From positions 372,001 to 436,000 of the forward strand of contig NZ_JAYXHS010000003.1 of the NCBI RefSeq assembly GCF_036017035.1: DNA of 64,000 nt. Direction: 5' to 3'. Shown in pieces: positions 36,571 to 45,203 of the stretch (positions are counted from its first letter, which is position 1; each line of letters starts with the position of its first letter). This stretch comes from Viridibacterium silvisoli (GTDB taxonomy: Bacteria > Pseudomonadota > Gammaproteobacteria > Burkholderiales > Rhodocyclaceae). The translations under genes and the position numbers were made by a program. The notes under the pieces were generated by a model. The model did not search any database and was not told the origin of the DNA. It was given only the letters and a program-made list of their open reading frames with translations.

Positions 36571-37378
36571 GGCGGAAATCTTCGAAACGCTCCAATTCTG
36601 CAGGGGAAAAACCCGCAGCCAGACGTGCCTCGACATTCAAGGGCGGGCGCGGAGGCAAAGCGCCAAAGTGCGCAATCAGGCGCCGGAATTCCATTTCGGG
36701 CTCCAGCCCGCGTCGCGCGCACTCGACGCGGAACCATCGATCGCCAATCGCGACATGACCGATCTCGTCGCGCAGAATGATGTCGAGAATATCAAGCGTC
36801 TCGGTGTCACCAACCTGACGTAACTTGGCCTGTATCAGGGGCGTTGCATCCAGTCCACGAGCCTCCAGCAATCGCGGCACCAAGGCCATGCGCGCCAGAA
36901 AATCATCGTCGGTTTTCACTGCCATGTCCCACAAACCGTTATGGGCAGTGAAGTCACCATAGGCGTAGCCCAAGGCGTGCAGGCGCGCGCACAGCAAACT
37001 GAAGTGGTGGGCCTCCTCGCTCGCGACTGACAGCCACTGCGTAACGAATTCATCACCTTCAGCGGAGAAGCGAAGTACGCAATCAAGCGCCAGATCGATC
37101 GCGTTGAATTCTATGTGCGCCACGGCGTGCACGAGCGCTGCACGGCCCGGTACTGTATGCGGGCTGCGACGCGGCACCTGATCCGGCGACACGAGCTCTG
37201 GCCGTGGCGGCCGGCCAGGCACCTCAACGCGTCCTGTCGCGGGCAGACCGGAGCGAGACAATTCACCGGCTCGCCAACGAGCCCGCAAAGCTGTCGTGAG
37301 CGCGCATTTCTGTTGCGGCGTCGGGCACATCAAGGCGGCAAGCGCCAATGCCTCGACATTCATTTCCAAGCCCGCCAC
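36566..37378 (-). CDS. DUF455 ferritin-like protein
   Basis: This 270-aa all-helical protein of the DUF455 family (PF04305) is a relative of ferritin-like di-iron proteins. Likely metal ligands lie in AHIEFNAIDLALD, EEAHHF and DEIGHVAIGD, the EXXH-type pattern. Its activity is not established; members have been compared with the tRNA hydroxylase MiaE. It begins 4 bp after the ffh stop on the same strand, so it is probably co-transcribed with ffh. Confidence 0.85.
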   Translation of the reverse strand: MAGLEMNVEALALAALMCPTPQQKCALTTALRARWRAGELSRSGLPATGRVEVPGRPPRPELVSPDQVPRRSPHTVPGRAALVHAVAHIEFNAIDLALDCVLRFSAEGDEFVTQWLSVASEEAHHFSLLCARLHALGYAYGDFTAHNGLWDMAVKTDDDFLARMALVPRLLEARGLDATPLIQAKLRQVGDTETLDILDIILRDEIGHVAIGDRWFRVECARRGLEPEMEFRRLIAHFGALPPRPPLNVEARLAAGFSPAELERFEDFRR

Positions 37379-37382
37379 TGCG

Positions 37383-38744
37383 TTACATGCCGGGGAGCAT
37401 GCCTTTCATGCCACGCATGCCGCGCATGAGCTTGCCCAGACCGCCCTGGGAGAACTGCTTCATCATTTTCTGCATCTGCTCGAACTGGTTGAGCAGACGA
37501 TTGACTTCCTGCACCTGCACGCCAGCGCCAGTCGCAATGCGACGCTTGCGGCTTGCCTTGATGAGCTCCGGATTGCTGCGTTCTGCCGGCGTCATGGAGT
37601 TGATGATGCCCTCGACACGGCGCATGGACTTCTCGGCTTCATCGCCTTTGATTTGCGACGCAGCCTGTGCAAACTGGGCAGGCATCTTGTCCATCAACGA
37701 CGACAGACCGCCCATCTTCCGCATCTGCACCATCTGATCCTTGAAGTCATTCAGATCGAAGCCCTTGCCTTTCTTGAGCTTGTCGGCAAATTCCTTGGCC
37801 TTTTCCTCGTCGACCATGTTGCGCGCGCCCTCGACGAGCGACAGGATGTCACCCATGCCAAGAATGCGGCTGGCCATACGGTCGGGATGAAACTCATCAA
37901 GCCCGGTCAGCTTTTCGCCCACGCCGGTGAACTTGATCGGCTTGCCGGTGACATGACGAACAGATAGTGCGGCACCGCCACGCGAATCGCCGTCAAGCTT
38001 GGTCAGCACGACACCGGTGAGCGGAAGCGCTTCGTTGAAGGCACGTGCCGTATTCACGGCGTCCTGACCCAGCATGGCATCCACCACGAACAGGGTTTCA
38101 ATGGGATTCACGGCAGCATGCAGCTGCTTGATCTCATCCATCATCTGTTCGTCGATGGTCAGACGACCTGCGGTGTCAACCAGCAGCACGTCGAAGTAGT
38201 GACGCTTGGCGAAGTCGATGGCCGCCAAGGCGATGTCGACCGGCTTCTGCTGCACCGTCGACGGGAAGAACTCTGCGCCAGCCTGCCCTGTCACCGTTTG
38301 CAGCTGCGTAATGGCCGCGGGGCGATAGACATCACAAGAGACGGTCAGTACCTTTTTCTTGTGTTTTTCCTTCAAGAACTTGGCAAGCTTGCCAACCGTA
38401 GTCGTCTTGCCAGCCCCCTGCAGGCCCGCCATCAGGATGATGGCCGGCGGCTGGGTGGCGAAGCTGAGCGTCGCCTGGGAGCCTCCCATGATCTCGGTCA
38501 GCTCGGCATTGACGACCCCCACCAGCGCTTGACCTGGCGTCAGCGAGCCAATCACCTCCTGCCCAACCGCCTTTTCCTTCACTCGACTGATCAGATCCTT
38601 GACCACAGGCAAGGCGACGTCAGCCTCGAGCAGGGCCATGCGCACTTCGCGCAGCATCTCGGAGATATTGTCTTCGGTCAGTCGAGCCTGTCCGCGCAAG
38701 GTCTTGACGACCTTGGCGAGGCGATTGGTGAGATTGTCGAGCAT
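37383..38744 (-). CDS. ffh: Signal recognition particle protein Ffh
   Basis: This 453-aa SRP GTPase has an N-terminal helical domain starting MLDNLTNRLAKVVKTLRG, G1 GLQGAGKTTT (about 105-114), the G3 region DTAGRL, G4 TKLDG and a C-terminal Met-rich M domain ending in RGMKGMLPGM. It binds 4.5S RNA and signal sequences and delivers ribosomes to FtsY and SecYEG. The open frame extends 43 codons further upstream; ATG 38744 is the family start. Confidence 0.96.
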   Translation of the reverse strand: MLDNLTNRLAKVVKTLRGQARLTEDNISEMLREVRMALLEADVALPVVKDLISRVKEKAVGQEVIGSLTPGQALVGVVNAELTEIMGGSQATLSFATQPPAIILMAGLQGAGKTTTVGKLAKFLKEKHKKKVLTVSCDVYRPAAITQLQTVTGQAGAEFFPSTVQQKPVDIALAAIDFAKRHYFDVLLVDTAGRLTIDEQMMDEIKQLHAAVNPIETLFVVDAMLGQDAVNTARAFNEALPLTGVVLTKLDGDSRGGAALSVRHVTGKPIKFTGVGEKLTGLDEFHPDRMASRILGMGDILSLVEGARNMVDEEKAKEFADKLKKGKGFDLNDFKDQMVQMRKMGGLSSLMDKMPAQFAQAASQIKGDEAEKSMRRVEGIINSMTPAERSNPELIKASRKRRIATGAGVQVQEVNRLLNQFEQMQKMMKQFSQGGLGKLMRGMRGMKGMLPGM

Positions 38745-38908
38745 GGGATGGATGCCAAAAAATAATGCGGATGCAATTGCCGCGAAGGCGCTGCGCAGGG
38801 CTAGCTCGGCTTCGACCGGCACCATGAGTCGCGTGCGCTGTCCTGAACGCATCGCCTGATCACAGGCAAACAATGCAGGAAAAACTCGCGCCGCGTTAAA
38901 CTCGGGGA

Positions 38909-39721
38909 ATGTCCGGCATTCTACTGCATCTCGTTCCGAGCTCGACCTACGCTCTCGTAGGCCTCATACAGTGGCATCTGCTGCGCAATCTTCAAGACCG
39001 GGGCGCAAACCGCTTCCCGGTCAGCATCCTGCTCGGGGCCGCCTTGCTGACACACGGCTATGTACTGTGGCTCGACATGTTCGACGGCAGCACACTGCAC
39101 TTCGGGCTGGCCATCGCACTGTCCCTGACCTTGTGGCTGGCGCTGGTGATGTACTTCGCGGAAAGCTTCGTCACGCCTATAGACAGTTTGCTCACCCTGG
39201 CCATGCTACCCGCCGCGCTCTGTGCCTTCCTGCCCGCAGTCCTCCCCGGCAGCATGCATGTCAGTGCCGACGGCTGGGCATTCCGTCTGCATTTCGTCGT
39301 AGCCATGCTGGCCTACAGCCTTTTCACGCTGGCAGCCCTGCATGCGGTCATGATGGCCGTCGCCGAGCGCCAGTTACACCACGCGCGACTCACCAGCCCG
39401 ATAGGCGGTCTCCCGCCGTTGCTGACACTGGAAAATCTGCTGTTCCGCTTGATCGGCGTGGCCTTCATTTTCCTGACACTCACCGTTGGATCCGGCGTGT
39501 TGTTTTCGGAACAAGTCTTTGGCAAGCCTCTCACCATCAACCACAAGACCGTCTTCACGATCATCTCGTGGCTGCTGTTCGGCATCTTGCTGATAGGACG
39601 CCATCTGCGTGGCTGGCGCGGACGCGTCGCCCAACGCTGGACGCTGGCAGGCTTCGTCTGCCTGTTCCTCGCCTATGCAGGCACCCGCTTCGTACTGGAA
39701 GTCCTGCTGCACAAACCCTGA
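38909..39721 (+). CDS. CcsA/YpjD-like cytochrome c assembly membrane protein
   Basis: This 270-aa protein has about eight membrane segments and resembles the cytochrome c assembly (CcsA/CcmC-type) domain, branch YpjD. Conserved points are the tryptophan-containing DGWAFRLHFVVAMLAYSLF segment, with a histidine that could ligate haem, and the late NHKTVFTIISW histidine. It is usually found next to ffh, as here, in divergent orientation. Whether it handles haem in this organism is not shown. Confidence 0.85.
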   Translation: MSGILLHLVPSSTYALVGLIQWHLLRNLQDRGANRFPVSILLGAALLTHGYVLWLDMFDGSTLHFGLAIALSLTLWLALVMYFAESFVTPIDSLLTLAMLPAALCAFLPAVLPGSMHVSADGWAFRLHFVVAMLAYSLFTLAALHAVMMAVAERQLHHARLTSPIGGLPPLLTLENLLFRLIGVAFIFLTLTVGSGVLFSEQVFGKPLTINHKTVFTIISWLLFGILLIGRHLRGWRGRVAQRWTLAGFVCLFLAYAGTRFVLEVLLHKP

Positions 39722-40058
39722 GGGCAACCCAGGTAGAGCACGACAGACTGCAGGGCATCGGCAGCAAGAGCGCCAGGAATCGCAGAATTGCTACGCAATC
39801 AGTTCTTTCTAGGGACCTAAACCTTGCGCCCACAAGGCCGAAAACACTGAATGGGCTTATGATTTCCCAACGTTTGGTGGATATCAGAGCTCGCATTCCG
39901 GCAGAACAAGTCCCAAGCCTTATCGTCACCGCCGGTCTTGGCTCAATGGTAAAGGCTTTACAAGCATGGCTCTCACAGTGCAACATCAAGAATCATGTGT
40001 AAGCCATTGATCTTCCTAACCTGACAAGATTCCTTACACAACGGACGTCTGGACATAG
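39722..40058. other. Intergenic region upstream of pilB
   Basis: These 337 bp hold no convincing gene: the open frames passing through are out-of-frame shadows of the CcsA-like gene. The right part contains a sigma-54-type promoter candidate, listed separately. No terminator for the upstream gene was seen. Confidence 0.5.
39967..39982 (+). promoter_or_regulatory. Candidate sigma-54 promoter for pilBCD
   Basis: TGGCTCTCACAGTGCA has the invariant GG (39968-39969) and GC (39980-39981) separated by exactly 10 bp and matches the TGGC...TGCA frame of -24/-12 promoters. It lies about 80 bp before the pilB start. Sigma-54 control is well known for pilin genes. The match is imperfect (CTC in place of CAC), so this is a candidate only. 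Confidence 0.35.
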
Positions 40059-41783
40059 ATGGCGGCAAATCCGCAAACAGCTCTGAGCGGCCTGGCTCGA
40101 GCATTGGTACAACAGGGACGGCTCAAGGAAGCCGACGCCGCTGCATGCTCAACAGGCCACAGCAATCCGGGCGGCTTTGTTGGCGAAGTCGTGCTGAAGG
40201 GGTTTCTCAAGGCGTCTGACCTCGCGCTGTTCAGCGCGGAGATGTTCGGCTTCCCGATGCTCGATCTGGCCGCAGTCGACGAAGCCCAGATTCCAAAAGA
40301 CGCAATCGATCAGAAACTGATCTCCAAGCATCAAGTCATTCCTCTCTCCAAACGCAACAATCGCGTGACGGTCGCCCTCGCCGACCCCACGAACATGCGC
40401 GCGCTGGACGAGATCCGCTTCCAGACGGGCATGACTGTTGATCCCGTCGTTGTTGAAGTAGACAAGCTTGCGCCCCTACTCGGCCGCCTGACAGAAACTG
40501 CCAGCACGGCATTGAGCAACCTCACCGACGCCGGCGATTTCGACATGGGAGATCTCGGTGACGGGGTCGAGTTCTCTGACGAATCGTCCACCACAGATAC
40601 TGCCGGGGCAGATGTCGATGACGCACCGGTCGTGCGTTTTATCCAGAAAATGCTCGTAGACGCCATCAACGAAGGCGCCTCCGACATCCACTTCGAGCCT
40701 TACGAAAAGTTCTATCGCATCCGCTACAGAACCGACGGCGTGTTGCGTGAAATGGTGCAGCCCCCGCTCGCGTTACGCGAGAAGATTTCCGCGCGCATCA
40801 AAGTCATCTCCCGTCTGGACATTGCTGAAAAGCGCATCCCGCAAGATGGCCGCATGAAGCTGGTGCTGTCCAAGACGAAGGCCATCGACTTCCGTGTGTC
40901 AACGCTGCCCACCCTGCACGGTGAAAAGATCGTCATGCGTATTCTTGACCCCAGCTCAGCGATGCTGGGGGTCGATGCGCTGGGCTACGAGCCCGAGCAG
41001 AAACAAGCTTTGCTCGACGCCGTGAGCCGCCCGTACGGCATGGTTCTCGTGACGGGACCAACCGGGAGTGGCAAGACAGTTTCGCTTTACACCTGCCTGA
41101 ATATTCTCAATAAACCGGGCGTCAATATCTCGACCGCGGAGGATCCCGCGGAAATCAATCTGCCCGGCATCAACCAGGTCTCGATGAATGACAAGGCGGG
41201 ACTGAATTTCTCGGCCGCGCTGAAGTCTTTCCTGCGGCAGGATCCGGACGTCATCATGGTCGGCGAAATCCGCGACCTTGAAACAGCAGAAATCTCTATC
41301 AAGGCCGCGCAGACGGGGCACTTGGTACTGTCGACCTTGCACACCAACGACGCTCCGACAACGCTGGATCGCTTGAAGAACATGGGCATCGCCCCTTTCA
41401 ACATCGCATCCAGTGTCATCATGATTACCGCGCAGCGTCTGGCGCGCAGATTGTGCACCTGCAAGAAACCAATTGATATTCCCGTTGAAGTGCTGATGCA
41501 GGCTGGCTTCTCGGAAGCAGACCTCGATGGCAGCTGGCAGGCCTTTGGTCCGAATGGCTGTGACCGCTGCAAGGGAAGCGGCTATAAGGGGCGGGTAGGC
41601 ATCTATCAAGTCATGCCCATTTCCGAGGAAATCCAGCACATCATCATGACTGGCGGCAACTCCATGGATATCGCCGCGCAAGCGCAGGCCGAAGGCATCA
41701 AGGATCTCCGTCAGTCCGGCCTGCTCAAGGTCAAACAAGGCATGACTTCACTGGTTGAAGTTCTCGCTACCACGAACGAATAG
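40059..41783 (+). CDS. pilB: Type IV pilus assembly ATPase PilB
   Basis: This 574-aa cytosolic hexameric ATPase powers pilus extension. An N-terminal MshE/GspE-N-type domain (about 1-140) is followed by the ATPase core with Walker A GPTGSGKT (333-340), Asp box and Walker B (VIMVGEIRDLETAE), the His box (TLHTNDAPTT) and a tetracysteine zinc site (CTC and CDRC) near the C-terminus. Glu substitutes for the usual third acidic position nowhere I could see, so it appears active. It is followed by pilC and pilD in the normal order. Confidence 0.95.
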   Translation: MAANPQTALSGLARALVQQGRLKEADAAACSTGHSNPGGFVGEVVLKGFLKASDLALFSAEMFGFPMLDLAAVDEAQIPKDAIDQKLISKHQVIPLSKRNNRVTVALADPTNMRALDEIRFQTGMTVDPVVVEVDKLAPLLGRLTETASTALSNLTDAGDFDMGDLGDGVEFSDESSTTDTAGADVDDAPVVRFIQKMLVDAINEGASDIHFEPYEKFYRIRYRTDGVLREMVQPPLALREKISARIKVISRLDIAEKRIPQDGRMKLVLSKTKAIDFRVSTLPTLHGEKIVMRILDPSSAMLGVDALGYEPEQKQALLDAVSRPYGMVLVTGPTGSGKTVSLYTCLNILNKPGVNISTAEDPAEINLPGINQVSMNDKAGLNFSAALKSFLRQDPDVIMVGEIRDLETAEISIKAAQTGHLVLSTLHTNDAPTTLDRLKNMGIAPFNIASSVIMITAQRLARRLCTCKKPIDIPVEVLMQAGFSEADLDGSWQAFGPNGCDRCKGSGYKGRVGIYQVMPISEEIQHIIMTGGNSMDIAAQAQAEGIKDLRQSGLLKVKQGMTSLVEVLATTNE

Positions 41784-41805
41784 TACGCATCACAGGACCC
41801 CGAAC

Positions 41806-43041
41806 ATGGCCACTACCGTAGCCCGCCCACGTCGCCCCGGCACCGAACAGAAAGAAACGCTTTTTACTTGGGAGGGCAAGGACAAGACCGGCAAGATGGT
41901 GCGCGGAGAATTGCGCGCGGCAACAGAAAACGTGGTGCAAGCGGCACTTCGCCGCCAAGGCATTTCGGTCGTCAAGATCAAGAAACGCTCGTTCGGACGG
42001 GGCGCGAAGGTCAAGCAGAAAGACATCGCTATCTTTACGCGCCAGTTGGCCACGATGATGCGGGCCGGCGTGCCGCTATTGCAGTCGTTCGATATTGCAA
42101 TCAAGGGGTCAGGCAACCCCGCCATGGCGCGTCTGATGAACGAAATCCGCAACGACGTTGAGACCGGGACAAGCCTGTCACAGGCGGTACGCAAACGTCC
42201 AAGCTACTTTGATGCGCTTTATGCAAACTTGGTACAAGCAGGGGAGCAATCAGGTGCGCTGGAAAATCTGCTGGATCGCTTGGCTACCTACCAAGAAAAA
42301 ATCTTGGCTATCAAGAGCAAGATCAAATCGGCCCTCTTCTATCCGGCAGCAGTCGTCTTGGTCTCCATAGTTGTGACTTCGGTGATCATGCTATTCGTCG
42401 TCCCAGAGTTCAAGAAAGTATTTACGAGTTTCGGGGCCGATCTGCCAGGCCCCACGCTCATTGTTATTGCTCTGTCCGATTTTTTTGTAGCTAATGCTTT
42501 TTTCATCTTTGCCGCCATGGCAGCAGCTGTCATCGGTTTCATAAACGTTCATAAGCGCTCACCCCAATTGCAAGCTACCGTGGATAGGCTGGTTTTGCAG
42601 CTTCCGGTTTTTGGCGACATTATTCGCAAAGCAACAATCGCCCGCTGGACTCGCACACTTTCCATAATGTTCTCTGCGGGCGTACCTTTGGTTGAAGCTT
42701 TAGACTCAGTGGCGGGAGCTTCGGGCAACAAGGTTTACTTCGTCGCCACAAAGAACATTCAAAACGAAGTCGCAACCGGAACCAGTCTTACTGTCGCCAT
42801 GCAAGGAGCCCAAGTGTTTCCTGCTATGGTCGTCCAAATGATTTCTATCGGAGAGGAATCTGGCCAGCTCGATAGCATGTGTGGCAAGGTCGCCGACTTC
42901 TTCGAAGCGGAGGTTGACGACATGGTTGCCGGCCTCTCGCAATTGATCGAACCGATGATCATCGTTTTCCTCGGCACGCTGATCGGCGGGCTCGTGGTTG
43001 CCATGTACCTGCCAATTTTCAAGCTCGGTCAGGTCGTTTAA
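41806..43041 (+). CDS. pilC: Type IV pilus inner-membrane platform protein PilC
   Basis: This 411-aa protein has two GspF domains (about 75-200 and 280-405) and three membrane segments, the usual PilC layout. It is the inner-membrane platform that couples PilB to pilin addition. The motifs FTRQLATMMRAGVPLLQSFD and the repeated ARWTRTLSIMFSAGVPLVEALD are family-typical. The frame starts upstream inside pilB; ATG 41806 is used, 22 bp after the pilB stop. Codon use in the middle third (about 42180-42880) looks more AT-rich than its neighbours. Confidence 0.95.
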   Translation: MATTVARPRRPGTEQKETLFTWEGKDKTGKMVRGELRAATENVVQAALRRQGISVVKIKKRSFGRGAKVKQKDIAIFTRQLATMMRAGVPLLQSFDIAIKGSGNPAMARLMNEIRNDVETGTSLSQAVRKRPSYFDALYANLVQAGEQSGALENLLDRLATYQEKILAIKSKIKSALFYPAAVVLVSIVVTSVIMLFVVPEFKKVFTSFGADLPGPTLIVIALSDFFVANAFFIFAAMAAAVIGFINVHKRSPQLQATVDRLVLQLPVFGDIIRKATIARWTRTLSIMFSAGVPLVEALDSVAGASGNKVYFVATKNIQNEVATGTSLTVAMQGAQVFPAMVVQMISIGEESGQLDSMCGKVADFFEAEVDDMVAGLSQLIEPMIIVFLGTLIGGLVVAMYLPIFKLGQVV

Positions 43042-43071
43042 CCCGAACAGCAGAAAACGATCTGAGCCTTG

Positions 43072-43920
43072 ATGATTGAAATTCTCCAACACCCGGTCGC
43101 ATTGAGTTTTGTCTGCGGCTTGATGGGGTTGTGTGTCGGCAGCTTCCTCAACGTTGTCATCCACCGCTTGCCCAAAATGCTCGAGCAGCAATGGCAAGAG
43201 GAAGCGGCCTCGCTCAGGGACGAAGAGCCTCCCAAGAGCGAACGCTATAACCTTGCCACGCCACGCTCGAAATGCCCGCATTGCGGGCATCTCATTTCAG
43301 CGCTCGAAAATATCCCAGTAGTGAGCTACATCGCCCTGCGTGGCCGCTGTCGTGGTTGCAGGGCACATATCAGCGCGCGCTATCCTCTGGTCGAATTGCT
43401 CACCGGCATCTTGTCTGCCGGTGCAGCCTGGCATTTTGGTTATGGCTGGGCATGTCTTGGCGCACTGGCCTTCCTCTGGAGCATGGTCGCACTGTGCTTC
43501 ATCGACCTCGATACGATGCTGCTGCCTGACGACATCACACTGCCTTTGCTGTGGCTAGGCCTGTTGCTCAATGTGGGGAGTGTATTCAGCACCCTGCCCA
43601 ATGCCGTAGCAGGGGCGGCTGCCGGCTACCTGGTGTTGTGGTCGGTGTACTGGCTGTTCAAGCTGGTGACGGGCAAAGAAGGCATGGGTTATGGCGACTT
43701 CAAACTTCTGGCCGCAATCGGTGCCTGGTTGGGCTGGCAGGTGCTGCCGATCGTGATCCTGCTTTCCTCACTGGTTGGTGCCATTATCGGTATCAGTCTC
43801 ATGGTGTTCGCGAAACACGGTCGCGAGACGCCCATTCCCTTTGGCCCCTATCTCGCCGCGGCAGGGGTGATCGCTCTGTTCTTCGGGAAGCAACTTTCCG
43901 CGCTTGTGATGGGCATCTAG
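43072..43920 (+). CDS. pilD: Prepilin peptidase / N-methyltransferase PilD
   Basis: This 282-aa integral membrane aspartic protease cuts and N-methylates type IV prepilins, including those of the minor-pilin operon at 55420-58174. An N-terminal zinc-type tetracysteine region (CPHCG, CRGC) precedes the catalytic aspartates in FIDLDTMLLPDD and in GMGYGDFKLLAA. ATG 43072 is chosen over the adjacent TTG (43069). It ends the pilBCD group. Confidence 0.95.
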   Translation: MIEILQHPVALSFVCGLMGLCVGSFLNVVIHRLPKMLEQQWQEEAASLRDEEPPKSERYNLATPRSKCPHCGHLISALENIPVVSYIALRGRCRGCRAHISARYPLVELLTGILSAGAAWHFGYGWACLGALAFLWSMVALCFIDLDTMLLPDDITLPLLWLGLLLNVGSVFSTLPNAVAGAAAGYLVLWSVYWLFKLVTGKEGMGYGDFKLLAAIGAWLGWQVLPIVILLSSLVGAIIGISLMVFAKHGRETPIPFGPYLAAAGVIALFFGKQLSALVMGI

Positions 43921-44051
43921 GCGCTTGGCGCTTGAGATCGCCTGATCCGTCCTCACTTATCTCCCCCTGCGACATCGTTTTCACATTCGATGTTGCTGCG
44001 TTGCGTTAAAATTGAGCAATAGCTTCTCAAATACGTACTGGGGATTCAAAA

Positions 44052-44360
44052 ATGCCGATCTACGAATACCGCTGTGGCGACTGCGGTCAGAAAAAAGACT
44101 ATCTGCAGAAAGTCAGCGATTCGCCGATCGAGACGTGCCCTGCTTGTGGCAGCAAAGCATTCGGCAAGGCGTTGACCGCCGCCGGCTTTCAACTGAAGGG
44201 CAATGGTTGGTATGCAACGGACTTCAAGGGCGGAAGCGCATCGCCTGCTGCGACGAACTCCGGCACTGAAGCTACAGCCAAGACCGAAGCGCCTGCAACT
44301 GCGGACGCCGCGCCGAGCACGGCGGCTTCAGCCTGCAATCCCGGCTGCGCCTGCCACTGA
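44052..44360 (+). CDS. FmdB-family zinc ribbon protein
   Basis: This 102-aa protein starts MPIYEYRCGDCG, the FmdB/CxxC-CxxC regulatory-protein signature, with the second pair in CPACGSKAF. The C-terminal half is a low-complexity Ala/Thr/Glu stretch ending in a small Cys cluster (CNPGCACH). FmdB-type proteins are small zinc ribbons of uncertain function, once linked to amide-metabolism regulation. It is clustered with the DUF502 gene and aspS, a common betaproteobacterial arrangement. Confidence 0.9.
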   Translation: MPIYEYRCGDCGQKKDYLQKVSDSPIETCPACGSKAFGKALTAAGFQLKGNGWYATDFKGGSASPAATNSGTEATAKTEAPATADAAPSTAASACNPGCACH

Positions 44361-44369
44361 CACCGCCAG

Positions 44370-44969
44370 ATGAAGAAATACCTCATTACCGGTCTGCTTG
44401 TCTGGGTACCGCTGGCAATTACCGTCTGGGTATTGCAACTGCTCGTGAACTCGCTGGACAGGAGCATGCTGCTTTTGCCAGCACATTGGCGCCCGCAGGA
44501 GTGGCTTGGCTTCGAGATCTGGGGCTTGGGCGCACTGCTGACGGTCCTTGCAGTGCTGCTGACGGGTGTCATTGCCTCCAACTTCTTCGGTCAGCGCCTC
44601 GTCAAAGCGTCGGAAAGCCTGCTTTCACGCATCCCGGTGGTCAAGTCCATCTATTCGAGCGTCAAACAGGTTTCGGATACCCTGCTCGGGCCGGGCGGCC
44701 AGGCTTTTCGCCATGCAGTGCTGGTGCAATACCCGCGCGCGGGCTCGTGGGTCATTGGCTTCCAGACCGGCATACCGGCAGTAGAGGTGGCTGCACACCT
44801 GCCAGAAGAATGCATCAATGTATATGTGCCTACGACGCCGAATCCTACTTCGGGCTTCTTCCTGATGCTGCCGAAGCGGGAAGTCGTGGAGCTCAAGATG
44901 ACCGTGGATGAAGCGCTCAAGCACATCATTTCCATGGGCGTTGTGCCTCCCGGCAGCAGTGGGCATTGA
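44370..44969 (+). CDS. DUF502 family membrane protein
   Basis: This 199-aa protein begins with the DUF502 pattern KKYLITGLLVWVPLAITVWVL, has two membrane segments (about 5-25 and 50-75) and a soluble C-terminal domain containing RIPVVKSIYSSVKQVSD and VYVPTTPNPTSGF. Its function is unknown. It starts 9 bp after the FmdB-type stop and is probably co-transcribed with it and possibly with aspS. Confidence 0.9.
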   Translation: MKKYLITGLLVWVPLAITVWVLQLLVNSLDRSMLLLPAHWRPQEWLGFEIWGLGALLTVLAVLLTGVIASNFFGQRLVKASESLLSRIPVVKSIYSSVKQVSDTLLGPGGQAFRHAVLVQYPRAGSWVIGFQTGIPAVEVAAHLPEECINVYVPTTPNPTSGFFLMLPKREVVELKMTVDEALKHIISMGVVPPGSSGH

Positions 44970-45203
44970 ACTTTCGCGAAAATCCGGCACACTACGCGGC
45001 CATGAAAATTTCGCCCCTCTGCCTTCTGCGCAGCGCAACAGCCTCGCCACTACGGCCCTCGACCGTGCGAAATCGCGTGGGTTGAACGCACACCCCTGCG
45101 CTCAACCCCGGCATCCGCTCACGCAATCCAGCAGCATTTTCGAGGGGCAGCATGGCAAGTCGCCGCTGCCCAAGAAGAACAAATAGACCATCCGGAGTTT
45201 CAC

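Noticed and set aside
38971..40002. 343-codon plus-strand frame overlapping the CcsA-like gene
   Set aside because: It is a shifted frame of the membrane-protein gene with an Arg/Ala/His-rich translation; only the in-frame 270-aa product makes sense.
44970..45203. Short open frames between the DUF502 gene and aspS
   Set aside because: Several small frames exist (for example ending at 45186) but none has a convincing ribosome binding site or recognisable product.
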